Shown here in pieces: positions 1-10,821 of a stretch of 64,000 nt of DNA. The number at the start of each line of letters is the position of its first letter. The first letter of the stretch is position 1. The position numbers and the translations under genes are program-made. The notes beneath the pieces are model-generated. The model did no database searches. It had not been told where the DNA came from and saw only the letters and a program-made list of their open reading frames with translations. This DNA is from Aliamphritea hakodatensis. GTDB lineage: Bacteria > Pseudomonadota > Gammaproteobacteria > Pseudomonadales > Balneatricaceae. The DNA lies in the NCBI RefSeq assembly GCF_024347195.1, contig NZ_AP025281.1:2480001-2544000 (forward strand), given 5' to 3'.

Positions 1-1
1 A

Positions 2-337
2 ACCGCCAGTGCTGATGCCTCAGTCGGTTCCCTGTCCGGTGGCAATCAGCAAAAAGTGGTTATCGGAAAAATGCTGGCAACCCAGCCAAAAGTGATGCTT
101 CTGGATGAACCGAGCCGGGGAATTGATATAGGTGCGAAAGGTGAGGTCTTTCGTTTGTTAGCGAGCAGGGCAGAAGAAGGCCTTGGGGTGCTGTTCAGTA
201 CCTCTGAAGTAAACGAATGCCTGAGCATTGCACACCGGATCATTGTTATGAACCGTGGCAGGATTGCGGCCGTGTTCGGTGCTGATGCCAGTAAGGAAGC
301 GATTATGTCAGCATCAGGTGAATCTCTGATTGCCTGA
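2..337 (+). CDS. Sugar/polyol ABC transporter ATP-binding protein, C-terminal fragment
   Basis: This is the C-terminal part of a carbohydrate-uptake ABC ATPase (RbsA/XylG type); the 5' end lies outside the window. The frame is open from base 2 and begins just before the ABC signature LSGGNQQK, so the GTG at 56 is internal and not a start. After it come the Walker B segment (MLLDEPSRGIDIGAKGE) and the H-loop region (LFSTSEVNE). Two-domain importers of this class carry the regulatory second half here. The permease starts 26 bp downstream, so the genes are one operon. It would energise import by the permease at 364-1410. Confidence 0.93.
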   Translation, partial: TASADASVGSLSGGNQQKVVIGKMLATQPKVMLLDEPSRGIDIGAKGEVFRLLASRAEEGLGVLFSTSEVNECLSIAHRIIVMNRGRIAAVFGADASKEAIMSASGESLIA

Positions 338-363
338 ATCTAGTTACAGACAGGACAAGGATT

Positions 364-1410
364 ATGTCAGGCAGCAGCTTTATACCGGACAGGGCTTCGG
401 CCCTTAAAACAACAAACCCATATAGCCTGATCAGGATATTGCTGGAAGGCCGGGCGTACTTTGCATTACTGGTCATCATTGCGGTTTTCTCACTGCTATC
501 TCCCCATTACCTGAGCTTCGCTAACTTCATGATTATGTCATCTCATGTGGCAATCTTCGGTTTGCTGGCGGTAGGTATGTTGCTGGTTATTCTCAATGGC
601 GGTATTGATCTTTCGGTAGGGTCAACACTGGGGCTATGTGGTGTGTTCGCCGGATTTCTGATGCAGGGAGTCGTGCTGGAGTCACTTGGGGTAATTCTCT
701 ATCCGCCGGTGTGGGTGGTTGTATTGCTGACCTGCGCGATGGGGGCGCTGGTTGGTCTGGTTAACGGTGTACTGATCGCATTCTTTAAAGTGCCTGCCTT
801 TGTTGCCACCCTTGGCACTCTCTATGTAGCCAGAGGGGTCGCATTACTGATGACTAACGGGCTGACCTATAACAAGCTTTCCGGCAGCGAAGTACTTGGT
901 AATACCGGCTTCGACTGGCTGGGATTTAACCGGTTCTGGGAAGTGCCTGTCGGGGTGATCGTTTTGATAGTCATCGCGCTGTGTTGTGGCTTGATGCTCA
1001 GCCGGACGGCATTTGGCAGATGGCTGTACGCTTCAGGTGGTAATGAACGGGCCGCCGAGCTGTCAGGGGTGCCGGTCAAACGGGTGCAGGTAACTGTGTA
1101 TGTCTTATCGGGTATTTGTGCGGCCCTTGCCGGACTTGTGTTGTCATCACAGTTAACGTCAGCAGGGCCTACAGCCGGTACAACGTATGAGCTGACTGCA
1201 ATTGCTGCGGTGGTTATCGGCGGAGCCGCGCTGACAGGGGGCCGGGGGAATGTTCGCGGTACATTGCTGGGGGCGTTTGTCATCGGTTTTCTGGCTGACG
1301 GCCTGGTAATCATCGGTGTTTCAGCTTACTGGCAAACGGTTTTTACCGGCGCAGTGATTGTGTTGGCAGTTTTATTAAACAGTATTCAGTACCGGCGACG
1401 GGAGGCGTGA
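364..1410 (+). CDS. Sugar/polyol ABC transporter permease (RbsC type)
   Basis: A 348-residue inner-membrane permease of the ribose/xylose/galactose branch (BPD_transp_2). It is strongly hydrophobic, with about eight to ten predicted membrane segments beginning near residue 30. The family motif GGIDLSVGS sits near residue 80, and the EAA-like loop region GGAALTGGRGNVRGTLLGA near residue 280. It lies between the ATPase and the binding protein. The substrate cannot be read from the permease alone; the linked dehydrogenase suggests a small polyol. Confidence 0.93.
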   Translation: MSGSSFIPDRASALKTTNPYSLIRILLEGRAYFALLVIIAVFSLLSPHYLSFANFMIMSSHVAIFGLLAVGMLLVILNGGIDLSVGSTLGLCGVFAGFLMQGVVLESLGVILYPPVWVVVLLTCAMGALVGLVNGVLIAFFKVPAFVATLGTLYVARGVALLMTNGLTYNKLSGSEVLGNTGFDWLGFNRFWEVPVGVIVLIVIALCCGLMLSRTAFGRWLYASGGNERAAELSGVPVKRVQVTVYVLSGICAALAGLVLSSQLTSAGPTAGTTYELTAIAAVVIGGAALTGGRGNVRGTLLGAFVIGFLADGLVIIGVSAYWQTVFTGAVIVLAVLLNSIQYRRREA

Positions 1411-1528
1411 CTTCAGCTGCAGATAAAGCGCTGTCAGGTTCGCCAACAGCTAGTGGCCGGTTAACACAGGTTATATGGGAAACAGTAACGGTTAACCGGT
1501 GATCTTAATCGATAAAGGGAGTTTAAAG

Positions 1529-2479
1529 ATGCTCAGTAAATACAGGAAGATGATAGTGAAGATGCTGGCAGCAGGACTGCTGATTTTAACAGGACAGGCC
1601 TGGGCAGGCGGGCTGATAACAATCATCGTTAATGATCCTTCAAATCCATACTGGTTTACGGAAGGAGAAGTGGCAAAGGCAACAGCTGAGAAGCTTGGCT
1701 ATACGGCCAATGTGGCGGCCCATACCGGGGATACCAATACAGAAAGCCAACTGATTGATACCGCGATTACCAATAAATCGGTTGCCATTATTCTCGACCC
1801 GGCAAACGCTGACGGTTCGATCGGTGCAGTACGTAAAGCAGTGAGCGCAGGTGTGCCGGTATTTCTGGTAAATGCCGAGATCAACCAGGAAGGGCTGGCG
1901 AAAAGCCAACTGGTTTCCAACAATGCTCAGGGGGCTGCGATGGGCGCCCTGCAATGGGTTGAGAGCGTGGGTGATTCCGGGAACTACGTCGAGCTGTTCG
2001 GTGCTCCGTCTGATAATAATGCGGCGACCCGTTCAAACGGTTTCGAGACGGTTTTGAGTCAGTATCCTGATCTTAATAAGGTGGCATCAGAAGTGGCTAA
2101 CTGGGATCGCTCACAGGGGTACAGCAAGATGCAGGCGATGCTGCAGTCAAACCCGGATATCCAGGGTGTCATCAGTGGTAATGATGAGATGGCGCTGGGT
2201 GCAATTGCTGCCTTAAAAGAAGCCGGTAAGCTTGGCAGTGTCAGGGTTGGGGGTTTTGACGGGTCACCGGATGCCATTGATGCGATTAAGTCCGGTGAGC
2301 TGGCCTATACCGTGCTGCAGCCGGTCGCCGTATTTTCGGAAGCGGCGGTGAGACAGGCAGATAATTTTATCCGAACCGGTGAAACCGGAGCGGCTTCGGA
2401 AAAACAGTTATTCGATTGTATTGTTATCACCGCTGACAATGTGGATGACTATATTGCGCCATTTGTACTTGCACAGTGA
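1529..2479 (+). CDS. Periplasmic sugar/polyol-binding protein of ABC importer
   Basis: A 316-residue periplasmic-binding protein of the LacI-like fold (Peripla_BP_4, RbsB type). A signal peptide ends near the AWA-GG site. The mature start (LITIIVNDPSNPYW) and the later GFDGSPDAIDAIKSGE segment are typical of sugar-binding members. I chose ATG 1529 because AAAGGGAG lies 7 bases upstream; GTG 1499 would put ten extra residues before the signal peptide. The ATPase-permease-binding protein-dehydrogenase order resembles erythritol/threitol loci in mycobacteria, but the ligand remains an inference. Confidence 0.9.
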   Translation: MLSKYRKMIVKMLAAGLLILTGQAWAGGLITIIVNDPSNPYWFTEGEVAKATAEKLGYTANVAAHTGDTNTESQLIDTAITNKSVAIILDPANADGSIGAVRKAVSAGVPVFLVNAEINQEGLAKSQLVSNNAQGAAMGALQWVESVGDSGNYVELFGAPSDNNAATRSNGFETVLSQYPDLNKVASEVANWDRSQGYSKMQAMLQSNPDIQGVISGNDEMALGAIAALKEAGKLGSVRVGGFDGSPDAIDAIKSGELAYTVLQPVAVFSEAAVRQADNFIRTGETGAASEKQLFDCIVITADNVDDYIAPFVLAQ

Positions 2480-2628
2480 CAGTGGGGCTGGTTACCGGGT
2501 GATCATAGCTGTAACCCGTTCAGGGTAGGCGGTCATAGGGTGCGGTTTGTCTGGCAGGTCAGTCCGGTCACAGAGGCTGGCTCCGGCGGTGCGCTGTCTC
2601 GCGGAATAAAGAGGATGAGGTAAGTGAA

Positions 2629-3738
2629 ATGTGTAGCACAGAGAACATGGAAAGTTCAGCTGCTGCCGGGTGTATCCCTGACCGGATGCAGGCGGTGGTT
2701 GCGTATGGTCCGGGGGATTACCGGCTTGAAGAAGTGAATGTGCCTTTGGCCGGCCCCGGTGAAATTCTGATTAAGGTTGAGGCCTGCGGAATTTGTGCCG
2801 GTGACATTAAATCCTTCAGCGGTGCCCCCAGCTTCTGGGGGGATGATACGCAGCCGGCGTACATAAAAGCCCCCATGATTCCGGGGCATGAGTTTATTGG
2901 CAGGGTGGTAACCCTCGGTGAGGGTGTCACCGATTTCAGTGTTGGTGACCGGATTGTCTCCGAGCAAATTGTTCCCTGCTGGCAATGCCGGTTTTGTAAA
3001 AGTGGCCAATACTGGATGTGTCAGAAACATGATGTTTATGGTTTCCAGCACAATGTGAACGGTGCGATGGCGGAATACATGAAGTTTCCTAAAGAAGCTA
3101 TTAACTACCGGGTACCAGAGGATCTGCCGGTCAAAAAGGCAATTCTGATTGAACCGTACGCCTGTTCCATGCATGCGGTGGAACGGGCAGATATCAGGCT
3201 TGGTGATGTCGTAGTGATTGCCGGTGCCGGCACCCTTGGTCTGGGTATGATTGGTGCAGCAAAAAAGGCGGGAGCAGAGATTCTGGTTGTTCTTGATATG
3301 TTTAATAAGCGCCTTGAGCTGGCGAAAGGTTTTGGTGCGGATATCGTTATCAATCCGTCTGAATGTGATGCTGAAGCGAAGATCAGAGCATTAACTGACG
3401 GCTATGGTTGCGATGTCTATATCGAAGCGACAGGGCATCCGGCGTCAGTGGAACAGGGGCTGGGTATGACCCGGAACCTTGGACGTTTTGTTGAATTCAG
3501 TGTGTTTAAAGATCCGGTCTCCGTTGACTGGAGTATTATCAGCGACCGGAAGGAACTGGATGTGCTGGGGTCGCATCTGGGGCCCTACTGTTATCCAAGA
3601 GTGATTAAGGGGATCGCCGATGGCAGTTTACCGACGGAGGGTGTAGTGACTCACAGTCTGCCTCTGGCGCAGTTTATGGAAGGGTTTGAGTTGGTAATGA
3701 ACGGCAAAAATGCCCTGAAAGTCGTGCTGGTTCCCTGA
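2629..3738 (+). CDS. Zinc-dependent medium-chain dehydrogenase, erythritol/L-threitol dehydrogenase-like
   Basis: A 369-residue MDR-family alcohol/polyol dehydrogenase. The catalytic-zinc ligands are visible: Cys in GICAGDIKSF, His-Glu in PGHEF. The structural-zinc cysteines follow in PCWQCRFCKSGQYWMC. The nucleotide-binding Rossmann loop is AGAGTLGLGMIGA, and the Asp of VVLDMFNKR after strand beta-2 predicts NAD(H). It likely oxidises the polyol imported by the three genes upstream. The overall sequence resembles proteins annotated erythritol/L-threitol dehydrogenase. The 20 residues before MQAVVAYG are extra relative to the core fold; ATG 2629 has a GAGG-containing site upstream. Confidence 0.85.
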   Translation: MCSTENMESSAAAGCIPDRMQAVVAYGPGDYRLEEVNVPLAGPGEILIKVEACGICAGDIKSFSGAPSFWGDDTQPAYIKAPMIPGHEFIGRVVTLGEGVTDFSVGDRIVSEQIVPCWQCRFCKSGQYWMCQKHDVYGFQHNVNGAMAEYMKFPKEAINYRVPEDLPVKKAILIEPYACSMHAVERADIRLGDVVVIAGAGTLGLGMIGAAKKAGAEILVVLDMFNKRLELAKGFGADIVINPSECDAEAKIRALTDGYGCDVYIEATGHPASVEQGLGMTRNLGRFVEFSVFKDPVSVDWSIISDRKELDVLGSHLGPYCYPRVIKGIADGSLPTEGVVTHSLPLAQFMEGFELVMNGKNALKVVLVP

Positions 3739-3814
3739 CGGAGACCGGTAACGTGCGGGTATATTGATCAGTATCCGGCCCGGGCCGGATACTGACAATA
3801 CCTGTTTATCATCC

Positions 3815-5416
3815 TCAGAGTCTGAACTGCGCCATATTGCCGGATACTTTGGAAAGTGCTTCTTCAAGGGCTTGCCGGCCGTTCTGCAGTGCATGGGTGA
3901 CCCCTTCAGTCTGATCTGCGACTGTGCTGACATCGCCCATGTGGCTGTTAATTTCCTGCATGCTGGTCCGTTGCTGCTCCGTTTCGCTGGAAATGCCCAG
4001 GTTAATGGTTTCGATCGCAGCGGCATTTTCAGCCATGCTTTGCAGGGCGTCACTGACCGCCTGACTTTTGTTTACGCATTCCAGTGCCAGTTGCTGGCCC
4101 TGATCCATCACGGTTCGGGTGTTTTTCACCTCTTGCTGGATATTGCAGACGGTTTGCTGGATATTTTCGGTGGACTGGCGGGTCTTCAGTGCCAGTGAGC
4201 GCACTTCATCGGCAACCACCGCAAAGCCGCGCCCGGCCTCACCGGCCCGGGCGGCTTCAATGGCCGCGTTAAGCGCGAGCAGGTTGGTCTGATCGGCTAT
4301 CACTTCAATCACTGTCAGCAGCTCACTGATGGATTCACTGGCACTTTCCAGTGCCTGAGTACTCTGGCTGGCGTTAGCCACTTCCTGTGCCAGCAGGCCA
4401 ATGCTGTCAGCTGAATCTTCTACAAGGGTCAGGCTGGTGCGGGTCTCACTGTTAATCCGCACGGCCTGTTCTTTAGCATCAAACGAATGATCGGCCACCA
4501 GTTCAACGGTCTGATGCATCTGGTTGACGATGTCCGCGGTTTCTACCAGATGGTTTTTCTGTTGTTTTACACCCTGGCTGGTCTCTGCGGTGAGGTTGCC
4601 CACTTCAGCGAGTGTATGGCTTGCCTGTTCCACTGAGTTACGGGTTTCGCTGACAAGCTGATGGATACGGGCAATGAACACATCCACTTCCCCGGCGAGC
4701 TGGCCGATTTCGTCTTTACGCCTGAATCCGAGGCGGCGGGTCAGGTCACCTTTACCATGGGCCAGATTCTTTACGGCACTGAGCAGCTCGGCAAGGGGCA
4801 GTGTCAGGCTGCGGGCGATCAGCAGGGCAAGGATAATCCCGGTCAGGCTGGTCAGCCCCAGAATGATGTTGTTAATGGTTTGCACCTGCCGGGTATGGGC
4901 GATGGTCTGCTGCTTATGTTCGTTAGCTGCATAGAGGCTGTTTTCAACCAGTTTCAGCAGTTCATCTCCCAGCTGCATGTCTAACTGGTTAAGAATACGC
5001 TGGTCGGTTAACTGGTGTTGCTGAGCGCTGCCGATGCGTTGCAGGTTGAGCCGGTACCACTGATCAGCCCACTGACTAAGTTGTGCGGTTTCACCCTGAA
5101 CCATCAGTGCGGAGGTTGCTGATACAGCCTGGTCAAGCTGCTGATGAAAGGTTTGCTGATAGCCTTTGAGGGTGTTTTCCGCTGAGCTGGCATCCATAAA
5201 CTCGATCCGTGCAAGCTGGCGGTTAACCAGATCCCGGCTGTTTCTGAACGTGTCCCAGGCGGCGCGGCTCTGATCCACCGCCGTTAACGGATGTTCAAAG
5301 GCGGCAACGGCGGTATTCCCAAGTAGGCCAAGCTGATAACTCTGGTAAAGTCCCAGGCCACTGAAGATACTGATCAGCAGGCCAAATCCCAGCCATAATT
5401 TATGTTTAATGGTCAT
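3815..5416 (-). CDS. Methyl-accepting chemotaxis protein
   Basis: A 533-residue transmembrane chemoreceptor. TM1 is near residues 8-27, followed by a periplasmic helical sensor of roughly 155 residues with no recognisable PAS or Cache fold (four-helix-bundle type). TM2 is near 187-205, then a HAMP domain ([16 protein letters not shown] onward) and the cytoplasmic signalling hairpin with the invariant tip [20 protein letters not shown]. It signals through CheW/CheA to the flagellar motor. It begins only 15 bp after the dihaem peroxidase-like gene on the same strand, so co-transcription is likely. The ligand cannot be predicted. Confidence 0.95.
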   Translation of the reverse strand: MTIKHKLWLGFGLLISIFSGLGLYQSYQLGLLGNTAVAAFEHPLTAVDQSRAAWDTFRNSRDLVNRQLARIEFMDASSAENTLKGYQQTFHQQLDQAVSATSALMVQGETAQLSQWADQWYRLNLQRIGSAQQHQLTDQRILNQLDMQLGDELLKLVENSLYAANEHKQQTIAHTRQVQTINNIILGLTSLTGIILALLIARSLTLPLAELLSAVKNLAHGKGDLTRRLGFRRKDEIGQLAGEVDVFIARIHQLVSETRNSVEQASHTLAEVGNLTAETSQGVKQQKNHLVETADIVNQMHQTVELVADHSFDAKEQAVRINSETRTSLTLVEDSADSIGLLAQEVANASQSTQALESASESISELLTVIEVIADQTNLLALNAAIEAARAGEAGRGFAVVADEVRSLALKTRQSTENIQQTVCNIQQEVKNTRTVMDQGQQLALECVNKSQAVSDALQSMAENAAAIETINLGISSETEQQRTSMQEINSHMGDVSTVADQTEGVTHALQNGRQALEEALSKVSGNMAQFRL

Positions 5417-5431
5417 TATTCTGGTCTCCGG

Positions 5432-6445
5432 TCAGTAGGGCAGAATTGGCAGGCTTACCGGTTGATCTTCGCCGGTGAGACTTTCAAGGAAACTGCGTAA
5501 ATCAGTTATCTGCTGGGCGGTCATCGGCCGGATAGTCATTTTGTCTGAACGGCTGGGACGTGGTGTACCACCGGCGATGTAATGCACGATCACTTCATCC
5601 AGGGTTTTCATACTGCCGTCGTGCATATAGGGTGCTCGTTGCTGAATGTTACGCAGTCCCGGGGTTTTGAAGCTGTGCCTGTCGGAGGCATTTCCGGTGA
5701 CGGTCATGCGGCCCTCGTCGGCAGACCTCAGACCGATGTCATAAAATTTGTTATCGCTGAAGTTCCAGCCGGTATGGCATTCACTGCAGCCAGCGCCGTT
5801 ATTGAAAAATTCAAAGCCCCGTTTCGCAGACTCACTGATGGCCTGCTCGTTGCCCATGACCCAGCGGTCGAATGGAGCCGTGCCGGATACCAGTGTACGT
5901 TCATAGGTAGCAATGGCTTTCATGATGCCGTCTCCGGTAATGCCTGAGCCCGGAAAGACCCGCTGAAACATGTCCTGATAACCGCTGACTTTGCTCAGGC
6001 GATCGACAACTTCATCCATGCTGATGTTCATTTCATTGGGGGATTCAACCGGCCCCCGTATCTGGTCTTCCAGTGTCGGGCTGCGACCGTCCCAGAAAAA
6101 GCTGTCGCTCCATGCCATGTTCAGAATGGTGGGGGAGTGGCGGTCAAGAAATTTACCCTGTCCGCCGAAAGCGCCTGGCACGCCGTCTTCCCAACCTAAT
6201 GACGGGTTATGGCAGGTAGCGCAGGTCATATTGAAGTTTTTACTCAGGCGCTGATCAAAGAACAGCATTTTTCCGAGTTGGGCTTTTTCGGCGCTGTAGA
6301 GGTTGTCTGCCGGAAACGGAATGTTATCGGGCCTCTGATACTGGGCCTTCAGAGAGTTCGCAGAGGTGTCTGCAATAGCTATCTGTCCGGCGCTTAGCAG
6401 GATGCTTGCTGCAACGGCGGCTCCGAATTTGGCGATATAGGACAT
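5432..6445 (-). CDS. Periplasmic dihaem cytochrome c peroxidase / MauG-family protein
   Basis: A 337-residue exported cytochrome. A signal peptide (residues 1 to about 25, ending AIA-D) is followed by two haem c motifs, CATCH at 75-79 and CSECH at 220-224, the CCP/MauG arrangement. The MHDGSMKTLDEV segment near residue 290 is the conserved Met-containing helix of this family. The protein would reduce peroxides with c-type cytochrome electrons or carry out MauG-like oxidation; the sequence does not separate these. It is the first gene of a probable two-gene unit with the chemoreceptor 15 bp downstream. The upstream region holds two perfect palindromes. Confidence 0.9.
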   Translation of the reverse strand: MSYIAKFGAAVAASILLSAGQIAIADTSANSLKAQYQRPDNIPFPADNLYSAEKAQLGKMLFFDQRLSKNFNMTCATCHNPSLGWEDGVPGAFGGQGKFLDRHSPTILNMAWSDSFFWDGRSPTLEDQIRGPVESPNEMNISMDEVVDRLSKVSGYQDMFQRVFPGSGITGDGIMKAIATYERTLVSGTAPFDRWVMGNEQAISESAKRGFEFFNNGAGCSECHTGWNFSDNKFYDIGLRSADEGRMTVTGNASDRHSFKTPGLRNIQQRAPYMHDGSMKTLDEVIVHYIAGGTPRPSRSDKMTIRPMTAQQITDLRSFLESLTGEDQPVSLPILPY

Positions 6446-6662
6446 TTTTGGGTTATCTCCATAAGAGAAACAGCTACAGCTTCAAGTGGTGTCCTTCCGC
6501 AAACAAGACTGTAGTTATTACGCGTTTGTATTACAGGTCCGGCTGAGACCGGCCTTTATCATTCCTCCCCCCAGAGTTTTATCAGGGTACCGTTGCAGGG
6601 ATTTTCAACAACCGGCAAAGTCCCTGATTTGGTGAGTGTTTCTGCTGTTTTAAGGGCTTTAA

Positions 6663-6678
6663 GTTATTAATTAATAAC
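6663..6678. promoter_or_regulatory. Perfect 16-bp AT palindrome
   Basis: GTTATTAATTAATAAC is its own reverse complement. It lies about 220 bp upstream of the peroxidase start in AT-rich DNA. Being all A/T apart from the ends, chance is a real possibility. Confidence 0.3.
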
Positions 6679-6714
6679 ATTAAATTGTTAAAAATATCAT
6701 AACTTGATTTTGAC

Positions 6715-6730
6715 TGAACAGATCTGTTCA
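6715..6730. promoter_or_regulatory. Perfect 16-bp palindrome, candidate operator
   Basis: TGAACAGATCTGTTCA is its own reverse complement and has mixed composition, so chance is less likely than for the AT palindrome nearby. It has the form of a dimeric repressor or activator site. The regulator is unknown. The only promoter it plainly fits is the leftward peroxidase-chemoreceptor unit. Confidence 0.4.
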
Positions 6731-6770
6731 TTGAGTAGGTTGTGGAGGCCGGGCACAGTAAATTACAAGT

Positions 6771-6800
6771 AAAAAAATACCCCGCACAGAGGCGGGGTAT
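6771..6800 (-). terminator. Rho-independent terminator of icd
   Basis: A perfect 9-bp stem (ATACCCCGC with GCGGGGTAT) has a 6-base loop and a seven-base A run on the plus strand, read as a U tract leftward. It begins 43 bp after the icd stop. Confidence 0.93.
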
Positions 6801-6843
6801 TGTCAGTTGTACAGTTCGCTTTTATACGAACTCAGCAGTAAGT

Positions 6844-9072
<2,229 letters not shown>

Positions 9073-9311
9073 TTTATCCCCTTTTGTTTCGACAGAGAGA
9101 CGGTGGTTTATTATAGGAAACGACGCGGACGTGAGTTCGCATCTCCCGAAGCGGGCGTCGCACCACCGAATGTTTTTTACGCGGGGGCGATTATACGTTA
9201 AAAAACTACTTAAATTGAAGCGGGCTGCTGATCTGAGCGGGGATTTTTCGGCTAAAGTAGCAATAGACTGTAGTATTACTACTCCAAAGTGCCTGTGATT
9301 TTCTTCAGATA

Positions 9312-9338
9312 ATAAAAAAGGGCTTAATATAAGCCCTT
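9312..9338 (-). terminator. Rho-independent terminator of the DAHP synthase gene
   Basis: An 8-bp stem (AAGGGCTT with AAGCCCTT), a five-base loop, and a plus-strand A run at 9314-9319 that becomes the U tract on the leftward transcript. It sits 24 bp beyond the stop codon. Confidence 0.9.
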
Positions 9339-9361
9339 GTTTTTACTGGATTGAGTACGGT

Positions 9362-10429
9362 TTACCGGGTTGGTAGTACAGCCTTCAGTTTTTCGTGCAT
9401 GTCCAGCAGTGTCTTTTCAGTTGTGTCCCAGTCGATGCAGGCATCAGTGATAGATACACCGTACTGCAGGTCTGCCGGGTCCGCCGTCATCTTCTGGTTA
9501 CCGGCACCCAGGTTGCTTTCTACCATCAGGCCAACGATGGTTTTGTTGCCGTCGATGATCTGGTTGGTCACGTCGGTCATCACCAGTGGCTGCAGGTTGT
9601 GATCTTTGTTGGAGTTCGCGTGGCTGCAATCGACCATGATGTTGGTGGATACGCCGGCTTTGTCCAGTGCCTGCTCGCACAGGGCAACGTTTACAGAATC
9701 GTAGTTAGGCTTGCCGTTACCGCCACGCAGTACAACGTGACCGTACTTGTTACCCTTGGTACGTACGATAGAGCACTGGCCGTCTTCGTTAATACCCAGG
9801 AAGTTGTGCGGGTGGGCCACGGATTCCAGCGCATTGATGGCAACGGTCAGGCCGCCGTCAGTACCGTTCTTGAAGCCCACTGCGCCGGACAGACCGCTGG
9901 ACATTTCGCGGTGAGTCTGGGATTCAGTGGTACGGGCACCGATAGCTGACCAGGAGATCAGATCCTGCAGGTACTGCGGGGAAATAGGGTCCAGTGCTTC
10001 AGTTGCCAGTGGCAGGCCGGCTTCTGCCAGTTGCAGCAGCAGGTCACGGCCGATGTGCAGGCCTTCTTCGATCTGGAACGAATCGTTCATGTGGGGATCG
10101 TTGATCAGACCTTTCCAGCCAACGGTGGTACGTGGCTTCTCAAAATAGACGCGCATAACCAGATAAAGAGTGTCTTCGACTTTGGCAGCCAGCTCTTTCA
10201 GACGCTGGCCATACTCGATAGCCGCTTTGGTGTCGTGAATTGAACAGGGGCCAACCACCACAAAAAGACGCTTATCTTCGCCTTTTAGGATGTTTTTAAT
10301 AACCTGACGGCCTTCCATAACAGATGCAGCAGCGGTTTCGCTCAGCGGCAGTTTGTTTTTCAGTTCGGCAGGAGTCAGGAGGACTTCATTACTCTCGATA
10401 TTGAGGTTTTCTACGCGTTTATCAGACAT
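9362..10429 (-). CDS. 3-deoxy-7-phosphoheptulonate synthase, class I (AroF/G/H family)
   Basis: A 355-residue cytoplasmic enzyme for the first step of the shikimate pathway, joining phosphoenolpyruvate and erythrose 4-phosphate. Family motifs are clear: VVGPCSIHD (metal-binding Cys), RVYFEKPRTTVGWKG, IGARTTESQTHREMSSG, VDCSHANSNKDH and GLMVESNLGAGNQK. Length matches class I-alpha enzymes of E. coli. Which aromatic amino acid feeds back on it cannot be decided here, so I give no aroF/G/H letter. It is monocistronic with its own terminator. Confidence 0.96.
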   Translation of the reverse strand: MSDKRVENLNIESNEVLLTPAELKNKLPLSETAAASVMEGRQVIKNILKGEDKRLFVVVGPCSIHDTKAAIEYGQRLKELAAKVEDTLYLVMRVYFEKPRTTVGWKGLINDPHMNDSFQIEEGLHIGRDLLLQLAEAGLPLATEALDPISPQYLQDLISWSAIGARTTESQTHREMSSGLSGAVGFKNGTDGGLTVAINALESVAHPHNFLGINEDGQCSIVRTKGNKYGHVVLRGGNGKPNYDSVNVALCEQALDKAGVSTNIMVDCSHANSNKDHNLQPLVMTDVTNQIIDGNKTIVGLMVESNLGAGNQKMTADPADLQYGVSITDACIDWDTTEKTLLDMHEKLKAVLPTR

Positions 10430-10821
10430 CTTATTTCCTTCATGTGATCCTTAAGTCGTTCAGCTGGACCACAACGCCTTGCTTTGGCTTAACTCTTGTT
10501 AACTTACTAATAAGTGGAGACTCTTTGTATCACATAAGTTGTTACTGTTTAAGGGGGCAAACAGCGAATCCCGGACCTTGGAAGGAATAAAACGTTGTCT
10601 GCCGGGTAAAAGAGAATAAAATTACTTCTGAAGATCAGACTGGCCACCTGCGGGTTAACGGTAAGGTGGCGTGTTACAAGGCATATGGTTATAGCTAAAT
10701 TTTCTGATCTGAATCAGGTAAAGAAGGCTGTTTTTAAACAGTTTTATCCGCTTTAAACAGAACTGTTCGCTAAAATGGTTGTCCATTAAGCCAACCCGTA
10801 TAAATCACAATAGGAAAAACC
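10430..10821. other. Divergent intergenic region between DAHP synthase and dsbD
   Basis: No gene seen. It must hold the promoters of both flanking genes. An inverted repeat (GCCACCT at 10643-10649 with AGGTGGC at 10664-10670) lies mid-region without a U tract. TTTAAACAG occurs twice just upstream of dsbD. I found no convincing TyrR box. Confidence 0.5.

Larger units (their letters stand above)
6446..6770. other. Intergenic region upstream of the dihaem peroxidase gene
   Basis: No gene is apparent. The region carries the promoter of the leftward peroxidase gene. It is AT-rich between 6660 and 6710 and contains two perfect 16-bp palindromes, at 6663-6678 and 6715-6730, listed separately. Confidence 0.6.
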
